From contig CAYOYC010000001.1 of the NCBI GenBank assembly GCA_964408125.1, positions 1-51,526 on the forward strand: a DNA stretch of 51,526 nt, read 5' to 3'. This document shows positions 1-6,136 of the stretch, in pieces. A program made the position numbers and the translations under genes. The stretch's first letter is position 1. Each line of letters starts with the position of its first letter. This stretch comes from CABMGO01 sp964408125 (GTDB taxonomy: Archaea > Nanobdellota > Nanobdellia > Pacearchaeales > GW2011-AR1). The notes beneath the pieces were generated by a model. The model saw nothing but the letters and a program-made list of their open reading frames with translations, did not search any database and was not told the DNA's origin.

Positions 1-4
1 GATA

Positions 5-499
5 TTGATTTCATTGAGCTTGATTGGTTTAGGCTCTGGGTATTTGATAAGATTAAGATATTTCAAGAGAAAATTAAGAATGATGGGGGAGGAAGAAATG
101 CTTTTGTTGCAATTAATAAAAGTTATACAGAGAGATTGTTTTGAGAGCAATAGACTATCGATGGAAGAATATAACGAAGCGATGATACAATACGAAAGCA
201 GATTAAGTGATATTATAAAGGAAAGAGTAACTATAGAATCTCAGATAGCAAATTTGCTAAAATTTAGAGGAAGAAGAAAGGCGTTAATACAAGAAAGAAG
301 TAGATTGCTTGCGATGGTAAGGCAGGTTCAGGATGATTATTTGAATAGGGATAAAATAGAGACTAGATCATATGAGAACATGTTGAAAACATATTCTTCT
401 AGACTAAATGACATACAAGAAGAATTAGCGTTTATGGATGCGAAAGAAGAAATAGGAAGAAGTAGTAGCTTTTGGAAAAGATTAACTGGAAGGGCTTAA
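5..499 (+). CDS. Coiled-coil protein, probably cut at the window edge
   Basis: The protein is unrecognised. The reading frame is open to the left edge, so the 164 residues seen are probably the C-terminal part of a longer protein. Residues 1-15 are hydrophobic (end of a membrane segment?), followed by a basic patch and then about 130 residues rich in E, R, K, L and Q with heptad-like spacing, typical of a long coiled coil. It ends in a basic tail (WKRLTGRA). A cytoplasmic coiled-coil domain on a membrane anchor is the simplest reading; no enzyme motif is visible. The next gene converges on it. Confidence 0.6.
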   Translation: MISLSLIGLGSGYLIRLRYFKRKLRMMGEEEMLLLQLIKVIQRDCFESNRLSMEEYNEAMIQYESRLSDIIKERVTIESQIANLLKFRGRRKALIQERSRLLAMVRQVQDDYLNRDKIETRSYENMLKTYSSRLNDIQEELAFMDAKEEIGRSSSFWKRLTGRA

Positions 500-506
500 A
501 AAATAT

Positions 507-794
507 TTAATTTATGTTATTTATTTTTATCAAGTGCCAACCAAATTGAGTTTTGATTGGACCAATTACGTCACCACCCTTATTTTTCTCGTTGAAACAT
601 ACTGTTTCAAATTCTGGGACCATCATGCCTTTCCCAAACGTTCCCAAACTTCCGCCATTTTTCTTTGATGGACAAAAAGAATATTTCTTAGCAGCATCTT
701 CGAAAGAAATTTCGTTTGCTACAATTTGCTTAAGTAAAATTAAAGCCTCATCCTCTGTTCTTACTAGAATGTGGGAAGCTGAGACTTGATTCAT
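507..794 (-). CDS. Parvulin-type peptidyl-prolyl cis-trans isomerase
   Basis: This is a single-domain parvulin (PpiC/Pin1 family) of 95 residues, which catalyses cis-trans isomerisation of Xaa-Pro bonds. Family signatures are in order: SASHILV near the N-terminus, FEDAAKKYS, SKKNGGSLGTFGKGMMVPEFE in the middle, and FGWHLIKI at the C-terminus. No signal peptide, so cytoplasmic. The frame extends upstream to 815, but the ATG at 794 starts the domain directly and lies 1 nt after the stop of the upstream gene, so the two are probably co-transcribed. Confidence 0.9.
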   Translation of the reverse strand: MNQVSASHILVRTEDEALILLKQIVANEISFEDAAKKYSFCPSKKNGGSLGTFGKGMMVPEFETVCFNEKNKGGDVIGPIKTQFGWHLIKINNIN

Positions 795-795
795 C

Positions 796-1161
796 TTACA
801 GGAAAATAATTCCATCTTTAGTTAAAGCCGTAAATCTTACACCTACTGGGATTGATAATAGTGCTGATAATATCGCCATGTGCTCTTTTCCGGTTCCAGA
901 TGCAATAGAAAGTGAGACTTCAGAATTGAAATCTGAGTCTAGTTTTGGTTTTAATTTTTCTACTAATTCCTTCTTCAACGCGACAAGCGATTTATCTAAA
1001 TCAACTTCAACAAAATCAAATTGAGCACCCTCTACGTTGAAATTTTGCGCATAATTAGCTCCGATAACAATTATCTTTTCCCATTCTCCTCGTTTAATTA
1101 GACCAGAAACTTGACCCCAGGTCCCTTCACCTTTAGATAATAATGCTACTAATTGTGCCAT
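796..1161 (-). CDS. Small Rossmann-like protein with a CARF-like motif
   Basis: This 121-residue protein has no firm family. It reads as an alternating alpha/beta fold: a strand IIVIGAN near residue 30, a strand FDFVEVDLD near 48, a charged helix, then LSIASGTGKEHMAILSAL near 83-100 and a final strand pair ending in DGIIFL. The S-x-G-T-G-K-E-H-M segment resembles the ligand-loop signature of CARF sensor domains ([ND]-x-[ST]-G-G-[TS]-K), but this is a by-eye comparison. No effector domain is attached and no CRISPR array is in the window. A TATA element (1183-1190) sits 25.5 nt upstream of this ATG, so it starts a leaderless operon with the parvulin. Confidence 0.6.
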   Translation of the reverse strand: MAQLVALLSKGEGTWGQVSGLIKRGEWEKIIVIGANYAQNFNVEGAQFDFVEVDLDKSLVALKKELVEKLKPKLDSDFNSEVSLSIASGTGKEHMAILSALLSIPVGVRFTALTKDGIIFL

Positions 1162-1205
1162 TTCTTAGAAAATCTTCTTGGCTTTTTAAGTATTTATGTA
1201 CTAAA

Positions 1206-1607
1206 CTATTTAAGTTTCTTTTCAATTCTCTTGAGCTGTGCTTGCATCTCTTGGATTTCCCTCTCAGCTTTTTTATTAACTTGGTAATCATACTCTGCCC
1301 GCAATCTGTCTTTTTGCCCCTCTCTATTTTGACTCATTAAAATTATTGGTGCTTGGATTGCTGCAAGGCAAGACAAAACCAAATTAAGTAAAATAAATGG
1401 GAATGGGTCAAATGCACCAGTTGAAGTATATTTAATCAAAAAATAACCATTGATAGAAATCCAAACTATTAACACTAATGCGAAAAATCCAATAAAAAAC
1501 CAGGATCCCATACTGGCTGTTAGTTTGTCCGCCGCCCTCTGTCCAAAACTCCATCTTTGTTTTGCAACTGGATGATTTTTTTTCAGTAAATTTTCCTCTT
1601 CTCTCAT
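1206..1607 (-). CDS. DUF1003 family membrane protein
   Basis: The 133-residue protein matches the DUF1003 pattern: a soluble N-terminus, a first transmembrane helix (about residues 35-57), the hallmark FDPFPFILLNLVLS leading into a second helix, AAIQAPIILMSQNR, and a charged C-terminal coiled coil (AEREIQEMQAQLKRIEKK). The family is widespread, its function is unknown, and it lies in the cell membrane. It is transcribed away from the L1 operon, with a weak TATA-like CTATTAAA (1629-1636, read on the minus strand) at leaderless distance. Confidence 0.9.
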   Translation of the reverse strand: MREEENLLKKNHPVAKQRWSFGQRAADKLTASMGSWFFIGFFALVLIVWISINGYFLIKYTSTGAFDPFPFILLNLVLSCLAAIQAPIILMSQNREGQKDRLRAEYDYQVNKKAEREIQEMQAQLKRIEKKLK

Positions 1608-1673
1608 TTTTATTTTAAGATTTTATAGTTTAATAGTCTTTTGATTTCACGGAAAGCCTCGTGCAAAGAAAGC

Positions 1674-1681
1674 TTTAAAAA
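1674..1681 (+). promoter_or_regulatory. TATA box of the L1-L10-L12 operon
   Basis: TTTAAAAA is the standard TATA form of this genome. Its position predicts a start near 1703, about 78 nt before the L1 ATG, so unlike most neighbours this mRNA carries a leader. Confidence 0.6.
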
Positions 1682-1705
1682 CCCCTGAAACACAGAATAT
1701 TTACT

Positions 1706-1772
1706 AAGACCTTAGACCAACGCGTCTCATATGGGAGTTTTGCGGAAGCAAAATTTGGTAGGGAAAAGTCTT
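1706..1772 (+). promoter_or_regulatory. Folded 5' leader of the L1 operon, candidate L1 autoregulatory site
   Basis: The leader folds into a branched structure. The outer stem is AAGAC (1706-1710) with GTCTT (1768-1772). An inner stem pairs ACCAA (1716-1720) with TTGGT (1755-1759). It encloses two hairpins: TCTC/GGGA (1725-1728/1733-1736, loop ATAT) and a perfect TTTTGC/GCAAAA (1738-1743/1748-1753) closed by a GNRA tetraloop GGAA. The strand between 1760 and 1767 is purine-rich. Archaeal L1 is known in Methanococcus to repress its own operon by binding mRNA that mimics its 23S rRNA site; that this element does the same is inference. Confidence 0.5.
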
Positions 1773-1780
1773 TGAAAAAT

Positions 1781-2392
1781 ATGAATATTGATGAAGCAAT
1801 AAAATCTTTGAGAAGTCAAGAGAAAAGAAAGTTTATTCAGTCGTTAGACTTGATTATAAATTTACAAAAGATTGACCCAAGAAAAGAGTCTATTAATACT
1901 GTTATTACTATTCCTCATCCTCCTATAAAAAGACTTTGCGCTTTCTTAGCTAAAAAGTCTCCAATTATTAATACAATTGTAAAAGAAGAATTTGAATTAT
2001 ACAAAGACAATAAGGCGATAAAAAGACTTGCAAAAAAATATGATGCATTTATTGCTTCTGCCTCATTAATGGGTGCTGTTGCTACAAAGTTTGGTAGGTT
2101 TTTAGGTCCTTTAGGAAAAATGCCTACTCCTCAAGCTGGAGTTATTATGCAAGAAACTGATGCTAACATTAAAGAAATAGTTGAAAAAATGTCTAAAACA
2201 ACAAGGCTTAGAATAAAAGAAAAAAGCATAAAGCTATCTGCCGGAAAAGAAGATATGTCTGATAAAGAATTGGCAGAAAATGTTGAAGAAGTTATTAGGG
2301 CTATTATAGAATTACTTCCAAATAGAAAAGATAACATAAGTAATATTTCAGTTAAATGGACGATGGGAGCGCCTGTTGTCGTGGATAAATAA
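1781..2392 (+). CDS. rpl1: Large-subunit ribosomal protein uL1
   Basis: Protein of the mobile L1 stalk at the ribosomal E site. The archaeal signatures are visible: KRKFIQSLDLIINL near the N-terminus, the central FLGPLGKMPTPQ, and the C-terminal SVKWTMGAPVVV. At 203 residues it is of normal length. A TTG at 1772 in frame would add three residues but lies in the 3' strand of the leader stem; the ATG at 1781 fits better. It is the first gene of L1-L10-ORF66-L12, and its stop overlaps the L10 start by one base. In archaea L1 is also the usual repressor of this operon. Confidence 0.95.
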   Translation: MNIDEAIKSLRSQEKRKFIQSLDLIINLQKIDPRKESINTVITIPHPPIKRLCAFLAKKSPIINTIVKEEFELYKDNKAIKRLAKKYDAFIASASLMGAVATKFGRFLGPLGKMPTPQAGVIMQETDANIKEIVEKMSKTTRLRIKEKSIKLSAGKEDMSDKELAENVEEVIRAIIELLPNRKDNISNISVKWTMGAPVVVDK

Positions 2393-3213
2393 TGGTAGAT
2401 CACAAAACACATGTTTCTGATGCGAAGAAAACAACAGTTAAACAACTTGTTGATCTAATGAAGTATAAGACAGTAATGATTGTTTCTATAAAAGGACTTC
2501 CTTCTGCACAATTCCAAGAGATTAAGAAGAAATTAAGAGCACATTCAAAAATAAAAGTCGCAAAAGGAAATTTGGTTAATTTAGCCTTAGAAAAATCTGG
2601 AAATGCTGCACTGAAAGATTTAGAAAAACATGTTGGTGCTGATTGTGCTTTATTATTTTCTGAAGATGATGCCTTTATACTTGCTGGAATACTTAATGAA
2701 TCTAAATCACCTGCAAAAGCAAAAGCTGGGCAAATCTCACCTGAAGATATTTGGGCTGAAGCTGGCGGAACAGATTTAATACCTGGGCCGGATATTTCTG
2801 CATTAGGCGCTGTTGGATTAAAGGTTAAAGTTGAAAATGGAAAATTAGCAATTCAAGCAAGAGCAATTATATGTAAAAAAAATGAACCCATCTCTCCCGA
2901 GAGAGCGGCAATATTAGCTAAGTTAAATATTATACCTTTTAAAATAGGTATTGAGCCCATTGCAGCTTATTGTGATGGAAAAGTTTATTCTGGAATCAAG
3001 GTAGATAAGGAAGAAAATTTGCATATATTAAAAAATATGTATGCAAAAGCTATTGCGTTTGCTGTTTCATTACCATTCGTTACAAAAGAATCATTATCTT
3101 TTATATTAGGAAAAGCGGCGGCACACGAAAATGCAATTGCTGGATTAATTAAGACTGATGCTATTACCGAAGTACCGAAAGTCGAAGAAGTAAAGACGGA
3201 GATTTCACAATGA
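2392..3213 (+). CDS. rpl10: Large-subunit ribosomal protein uL10 (P0), short form
   Basis: Base of the L12 stalk, binding 23S rRNA with its N-terminal domain and L12 dimers with C-terminal helices. The N-terminal rRNA-binding domain (KYKTVMIVSIKGLPSAQFQEIKKKLR) and the archaeal insertion domain (residues about 105-185, with TDLIPGPDISAL) are present. It has 273 residues against roughly 300-340 in many archaea: the C-terminal spine and acidic tail are shortened, which may mean fewer L12 dimers. It overlaps the next small gene by ATGA. Confidence 0.95.
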   Translation: MVDHKTHVSDAKKTTVKQLVDLMKYKTVMIVSIKGLPSAQFQEIKKKLRAHSKIKVAKGNLVNLALEKSGNAALKDLEKHVGADCALLFSEDDAFILAGILNESKSPAKAKAGQISPEDIWAEAGGTDLIPGPDISALGAVGLKVKVENGKLAIQARAIICKKNEPISPERAAILAKLNIIPFKIGIEPIAAYCDGKVYSGIKVDKEENLHILKNMYAKAIAFAVSLPFVTKESLSFILGKAAAHENAIAGLIKTDAITEVPKVEEVKTEISQ

Positions 3214-3410
3214 AGACACTGTTAGAAATTCAGGGCGGAGCAAGAGATGGATTGCGAGTTACCTACAACGGCTCTGATTTGGTAATCTCGGCCGATAGCT
3301 CACTGGCAACTGGAAGAACACCTAAACCGACAGGAAACCCAGAAAGAGTGGAAGTTGTAACAATGCCTCAACTTTATCAAACTCCAATTAAAACTGGAGA
3401 AACACAATAA
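3210..3410 (+). CDS. Unknown 66-residue protein inside the L10-L12 operon
   Basis: Not recognised. The gene starts in an ATGA overlap with the L10 stop and ends immediately before the L12 ATG (TAA then ATG), so it is translationally linked on both sides and fills the whole gap. The base composition and codon choice are richer in G and C than L1/L10 and like L12, as in strongly expressed genes. The N-terminal half looks like beta strands (LLEIQGGARDGLRVTYNG, then DLVISADS); the C-terminal half is rich in T, P and G and probably extended. It has no cysteines and no membrane segment. A stalk- or ribosome-associated small protein is possible but unproven. Confidence 0.7.
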   Translation: MKTLLEIQGGARDGLRVTYNGSDLVISADSSLATGRTPKPTGNPERVEVVTMPQLYQTPIKTGETQ

Positions 3411-3695
3411 ATGGAATACATATATGCGGCACTTTTGTTGCACAAACTAGGTCAAACAGTTGACGAAGCTAACTTGAATAAAGTTATCTCGGCTACTGGC
3501 GCATCTGTTGATGAATCCAAGGTTAAAGTCCTTGTAGCCTCATTGAACGGTGTGAATATTGACGAGCAGTTAGCTAATGCGGCTATCGCATCTGCATCTG
3601 CATCTAGTGCACCAGCAGCAGAAGCACCTAAGGAAGAGAAGAAGGAAGAGCCAAAGGCTGAAGCAGCTGAAGGTCTTGCGAGCTTATTCGGATAA
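3411..3695 (+). CDS. rpl12: Ribosomal protein P1/L12 of the lateral stalk
   Basis: Archaeal P1-type L12 of 94 residues. The N-terminal helical dimerisation domain starts MEYIYAALLLHKLG and is followed by an Ala-rich hinge, a Lys/Glu-rich linker and the C-terminal hydrophobic tip GLASLFG, which contacts translation GTPases (aEF2, aIF5B). Length and order are normal. It is the last gene of the L1-L10 operon. Codons are notably enriched in G and C. Confidence 0.95.
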   Translation: MEYIYAALLLHKLGQTVDEANLNKVISATGASVDESKVKVLVASLNGVNIDEQLANAAIASASASSAPAAEAPKEEKKEEPKAEAAEGLASLFG

Positions 3696-3714
3696 GATTA
3701 TTTAAGTTTATTCG

Positions 3715-3816
3715 CGGGGCCTTGGACTTAGTTAGTCCTGCTTCGATAAATTGGATGATTCGTTCTGAAACGGCTCAGTTAGACTTGCTAGGTCTGTGAA
3801 GTTTTTTGGCTAACTG
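3715..3816 (+). ncRNA. Structured stretch after L12, candidate RNA or 3' UTR element
   Basis: Three hairpins follow one another in the 220-nt gap. The first has CGGGGC/GCTTCG (3715-3720/3740-3745, two G-U pairs) continuing after a small bulge into GGACT/AGTCC (3724-3728/3734-3738). The second is CGTT/AACG (3761-3764/3769-3772) with loop CTGA. The third is a perfect 7-bp CAGTTAG/CTAACTG (3776-3782/3810-3816) containing an alternative AGAC/GTCT. The stretch is more G+C-rich than the surroundings. It could be an independent small RNA or the folded 3' end of the L1-L12 mRNA; no C/D or H/ACA box set fits. Confidence 0.35.
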
Positions 3817-3886
3817 TAGTTTTACATTTATTATCTATCTACTCGCTTTATAAGAATTCAATATATAAGCTCGAGAACCTTATTAA

Positions 3887-3894
3887 TTTATAAA
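3887..3894 (+). promoter_or_regulatory. TATA box, leaderless promoter
   Basis: TTTATAAA with its centre 25.5 nt upstream of the ATG at 3916, which supports that start and a leaderless transcript. Confidence 0.6.
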
Positions 3895-3915
3895 AGCATT
3901 TTATTTTGAAAATTG

Positions 3916-4551
3916 ATGAAATATGACTCCAAAAAGCCCAGGGAGAGAGTGTCTGTATCCTCGATACTCCAAGTGATGTATGGCTGTAAGTATCAGCAGT
4001 ATATGCCTTCTGTTATAGGGGAAATTAGAAATGGTGGCGGTTTATCTCTTCTTGCTAGACGGGGGGAAAAAAAGGGCTTTAATGTTGCTAAAGAAGATAT
4101 TGAGAATTTCAAGAAGGCTGTTGAAAAAAAAGTGGGGGAAAAAAGACACAGAGAATCTATTGCAATAAATTTTAGGGGAGATTATGACATAACTGGTCCA
4201 CAGGTTACTAGATTATATAAGCGATTAAATGAACACCCTGAATTGAAAGTATATCGTATGCCCTCTGGGCGTGGAGGCTATTTGTATGGAGACTTCCCAC
4301 CGGTTAGAGAAGTTGCTGCACAGATCCTTCATAAAATGGGTATGTCTCTTAAGGAAAAGAACCCTGATTTAGGAAGGAGACTCCTCGACGAAGTTGCGCC
4401 CATTAATCATAGTTTAGTTTCGCTCCAATCTGGATCAGATATATATAGAGAAGAGATGGCAAGACAATTTGCGGTTCATCCATTTACCCCACGAACAAAA
4501 GAAAGGGGAAGGTTTAGTGCGATTCGTAGTGTAAATTATTTACAAGGTTGA
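3916..4551 (+). CDS. Hypothetical protein
   Basis: Unrecognised soluble protein of 211 residues, basic, without membrane segment or signal peptide. The start is set by the TATA box 25.5 nt upstream. Visible features are a Gly-rich turn RNGGGLSLLARRGEKKG near residues 37-53, a DYDITGPQVTRLYKRLNEHPEL segment near 97-118, which reads like a winged-helix recognition unit, and MPSGRGGYLYGDFPPVREVAAQIL near 123-147. A DNA- or RNA-binding role would suit this but is a guess. It has its own promoter, and a folded element lies downstream. Confidence 0.65.
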   Translation: MKYDSKKPRERVSVSSILQVMYGCKYQQYMPSVIGEIRNGGGLSLLARRGEKKGFNVAKEDIENFKKAVEKKVGEKRHRESIAINFRGDYDITGPQVTRLYKRLNEHPELKVYRMPSGRGGYLYGDFPPVREVAAQILHKMGMSLKEKNPDLGRRLLDEVAPINHSLVSLQSGSDIYREEMARQFAVHPFTPRTKERGRFSAIRSVNYLQG

Positions 4552-4560
4552 TATCCTGTC

Positions 4561-4604
4561 TTGCCTTTGAAATCATCCTAGTTTCAAACAACGTTTCTAG
4601 GCAA
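4561..4604 (+). repeat. Inverted-repeat element with two alternative folds
   Basis: TTGCC (4561-4565) pairs with GGCAA (4600-4604), enclosing TTTGAAA/TTTCAAA (4566-4572/4582-4588). A competing fold pairs CCTAG (4577-4581) with CTAGG (4597-4601). It lies just after the stop of the preceding gene and may act in termination or 3'-end processing. Confidence 0.4.
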
Positions 4605-4668
4605 TATTTATACTACCTGCAAAAAATAGAAAAATTCAAGAGAAAAGATATCACCCATAATACTAAAT

Positions 4669-4676
4669 CTTAAAAA
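4669..4676 (+). promoter_or_regulatory. TATA box for tRNA-Ser and cyclophilin
   Basis: CTTAAAAA, centre about 33 nt before the first tRNA base. This predicts a short 5' leader of about 8 nt on the precursor. Confidence 0.5.
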
Positions 4677-4705
4677 GCATCAATTCTAAGTCAAATTAGC
4701 GTATT

Positions 4706-4787
4706 GCCCGGATGGCACAATGGTACTGCGCCGGTCTTGAAAACCGGTTACCTCACGGTTTTTCCAGTTCGATTCTGGATCCGGGCG
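4706..4787 (+). tRNA. tRNA-Ser(UGA)
   Basis: Full class II cloverleaf. Acceptor GCCCGGA/TCCGGGC with discriminator G; anticodon stem CCGGT/ACCGG with loop CTTGAAA, giving anticodon TGA; a long variable arm; T-loop TTCGATT. No intron. CCA is not encoded. The cyclophilin ATG follows 10 nt after the 3' end, so both are probably on one transcript. Confidence 0.95.
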
Positions 4788-4797
4788 TTCAACGAAG

Positions 4798-5355
4798 ATG
4801 GTGAAAAAAACAAAAAGTGTTTGGATAATTGTAGGAATTGTTGTTGCGATAGCTTTAATTAGTGTAACCTTTTATTTAAATAATATGGATAATAAAAAAG
4901 TTGCAGTACTTGAAACATCGATGGGAACTATCGAAATTGAATTATATTCAGACATGCCAATAACAACTGGTAATTTTGAAAACTTAATCAATAAAGGGGT
5001 TTACAATGGCGTTATATTTCATAGAATCATGGACGGATTTATGATACAGGGTGGGGATCCAACTGGAACGGGCTATGGTGATCCAAAAATTCAAAAAATA
5101 AAAGATGAATTTACACACGCCGGTGGGAATAAAAATAATAGAGGCACAATTTCTATGGCAAATACTGGACCCAATACTGGAAGTAGCCAGTTTTTTATAA
5201 ATCTTGTAAACAACAACTTTTTAGATACAAAACATCCTGCTTTTGGAAATGTAATTTCTGGAATGGATGTCGTCGATAAAATTGCAAAAGTACAAACAGA
5301 TTCTAACGATAAACCATTGACTCCAGTTACAATAATTAGCGCAAAGATAAAATAA
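4798..5355 (+). CDS. Cyclophilin-type peptidyl-prolyl isomerase with membrane anchor
   Basis: Cyclophilin fold covering residues about 35-185, with the catalytic signatures FHRIMDGFMIQGGDPTGTG, GTISMANTGPNTGSSQFFI and HPAFGNVISGMDVVDKI. Residues 7-28 form a single hydrophobic helix after a lysine-rich start, so the enzyme is anchored with its catalytic domain outside the membrane, where it would assist folding of secreted proteins. The ATG at 4798 is followed directly by GTG, so the start may be one codon later. There is no promoter between it and the tRNA-Ser gene. The next gene starts 1 nt after its stop. Confidence 0.93.
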   Translation: MVKKTKSVWIIVGIVVAIALISVTFYLNNMDNKKVAVLETSMGTIEIELYSDMPITTGNFENLINKGVYNGVIFHRIMDGFMIQGGDPTGTGYGDPKIQKIKDEFTHAGGNKNNRGTISMANTGPNTGSSQFFINLVNNNFLDTKHPAFGNVISGMDVVDKIAKVQTDSNDKPLTPVTIISAKIK

Positions 5356-5356
5356 A

Positions 5357-6136
5357 ATGGAAATATGTGCTCTTGCATCTGGGAGTTCTGGAAATTGTTT
5401 TTATGCAGGGGATGGAAATTCTAGTATACTTATTGATGCTGGAGTAAGTTGCAAAAAGATTGAAGAGAGGATGTTGACCATTAATAGAAAAGTGGAAAAT
5501 GTCAGGGCTGTTTTCATTACGCATGAACACTCTGACCATATAAGAGGAATAGATGTTTTTGCTAGAAAATTTAATGTGCCCATTTTTGCTACAAGGGAAT
5601 TAATTAAAAATAATTTTCTATGCTCAAATCCTGATTTAATTCAAACCTTTAAAGTGGGTGAAAATATTAAAATCGGAGGAATGGAAATATCTTCATTTTC
5701 TAAAATTCATAAGGCTATAGACCCGCTTGGGTTTACGATTGTTGATTCTTCAAGTGGGAAAAGAGCCTCAATTATAACAGATGCCGGGCATGCTTGTAAA
5801 AATATTATTGAAAATGTTTCTGATGCGAATGCGTTATTTTTCGAATCTAACCATGATTTAGAAATGTTAGAAAATGGTTCGTATCCATACTTTTTAAAAA
5901 AGTGGATTAGCAGCGATAATGGACATTTGTCTAATATGCAATCTGCATTGTGCGTCCTGGAAAATGCTAAAAGAAAAATGAAGAGTATGGTATTGTGCCA
6001 CTTGAGCGAACATAATAATACGCCAAAACTAGCGTTAAATACTCATAGAAATTTATTAAAACATCGGATGGATTTGAAGCCGCGTATTTTTATTTCTGAT
6101 AAAGAAAGCCCTAGCGTGATTGTAAAACTTAATTAA
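5357..6136 (+). CDS. YycJ/WalJ-type metallo-beta-lactamase-fold hydrolase
   Basis: A 259-residue MBL-fold protein with the dinuclear metal motif THEHSDH (residues 55-61), ITDAGHA, and the YycJ signature FFESNHDLEMLENGSYP followed by NGHLSNMQSA and CHLSEHNN. The bacterial relatives are exonuclease-like MBL proteins; the archaeal substrate is not known. Cytoplasmic. It is co-transcribed with the cyclophilin (1-nt gap). Its 3' end overlaps the convergent AMP phosphorylase gene by 8 nt. Confidence 0.88.
   Translation: MEICALASGSSGNCFYAGDGNSSILIDAGVSCKKIEERMLTINRKVENVRAVFITHEHSDHIRGIDVFARKFNVPIFATRELIKNNFLCSNPDLIQTFKVGENIKIGGMEISSFSKIHKAIDPLGFTIVDSSSGKRASIITDAGHACKNIIENVSDANALFFESNHDLEMLENGSYPYFLKKWISSDNGHLSNMQSALCVLENAKRKMKSMVLCHLSEHNNTPKLALNTHRNLLKHRMDLKPRIFISDKESPSVIVKLN

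Noticed and set aside
553..789. Open reading frame on the plus strand inside the parvulin gene
   Set aside because: It is the antisense shadow of a well-supported parvulin; composition is low in charged residues and rich in F, S and P, typical of reverse-complement frames of AT-rich genes.
3753..3772. C/D-box guide RNA signature (GATGAT and CTGA) downstream of L12
   Set aside because: The two boxes are only a few bases apart, too close for a guide, and no second box pair with a terminal stem is seen.
3776..3826. H/ACA RNA with ACA box
   Set aside because: The ACA lies seven bases after the basal stem rather than directly at it, and no K-turn or pseudouridylation pocket can be drawn.
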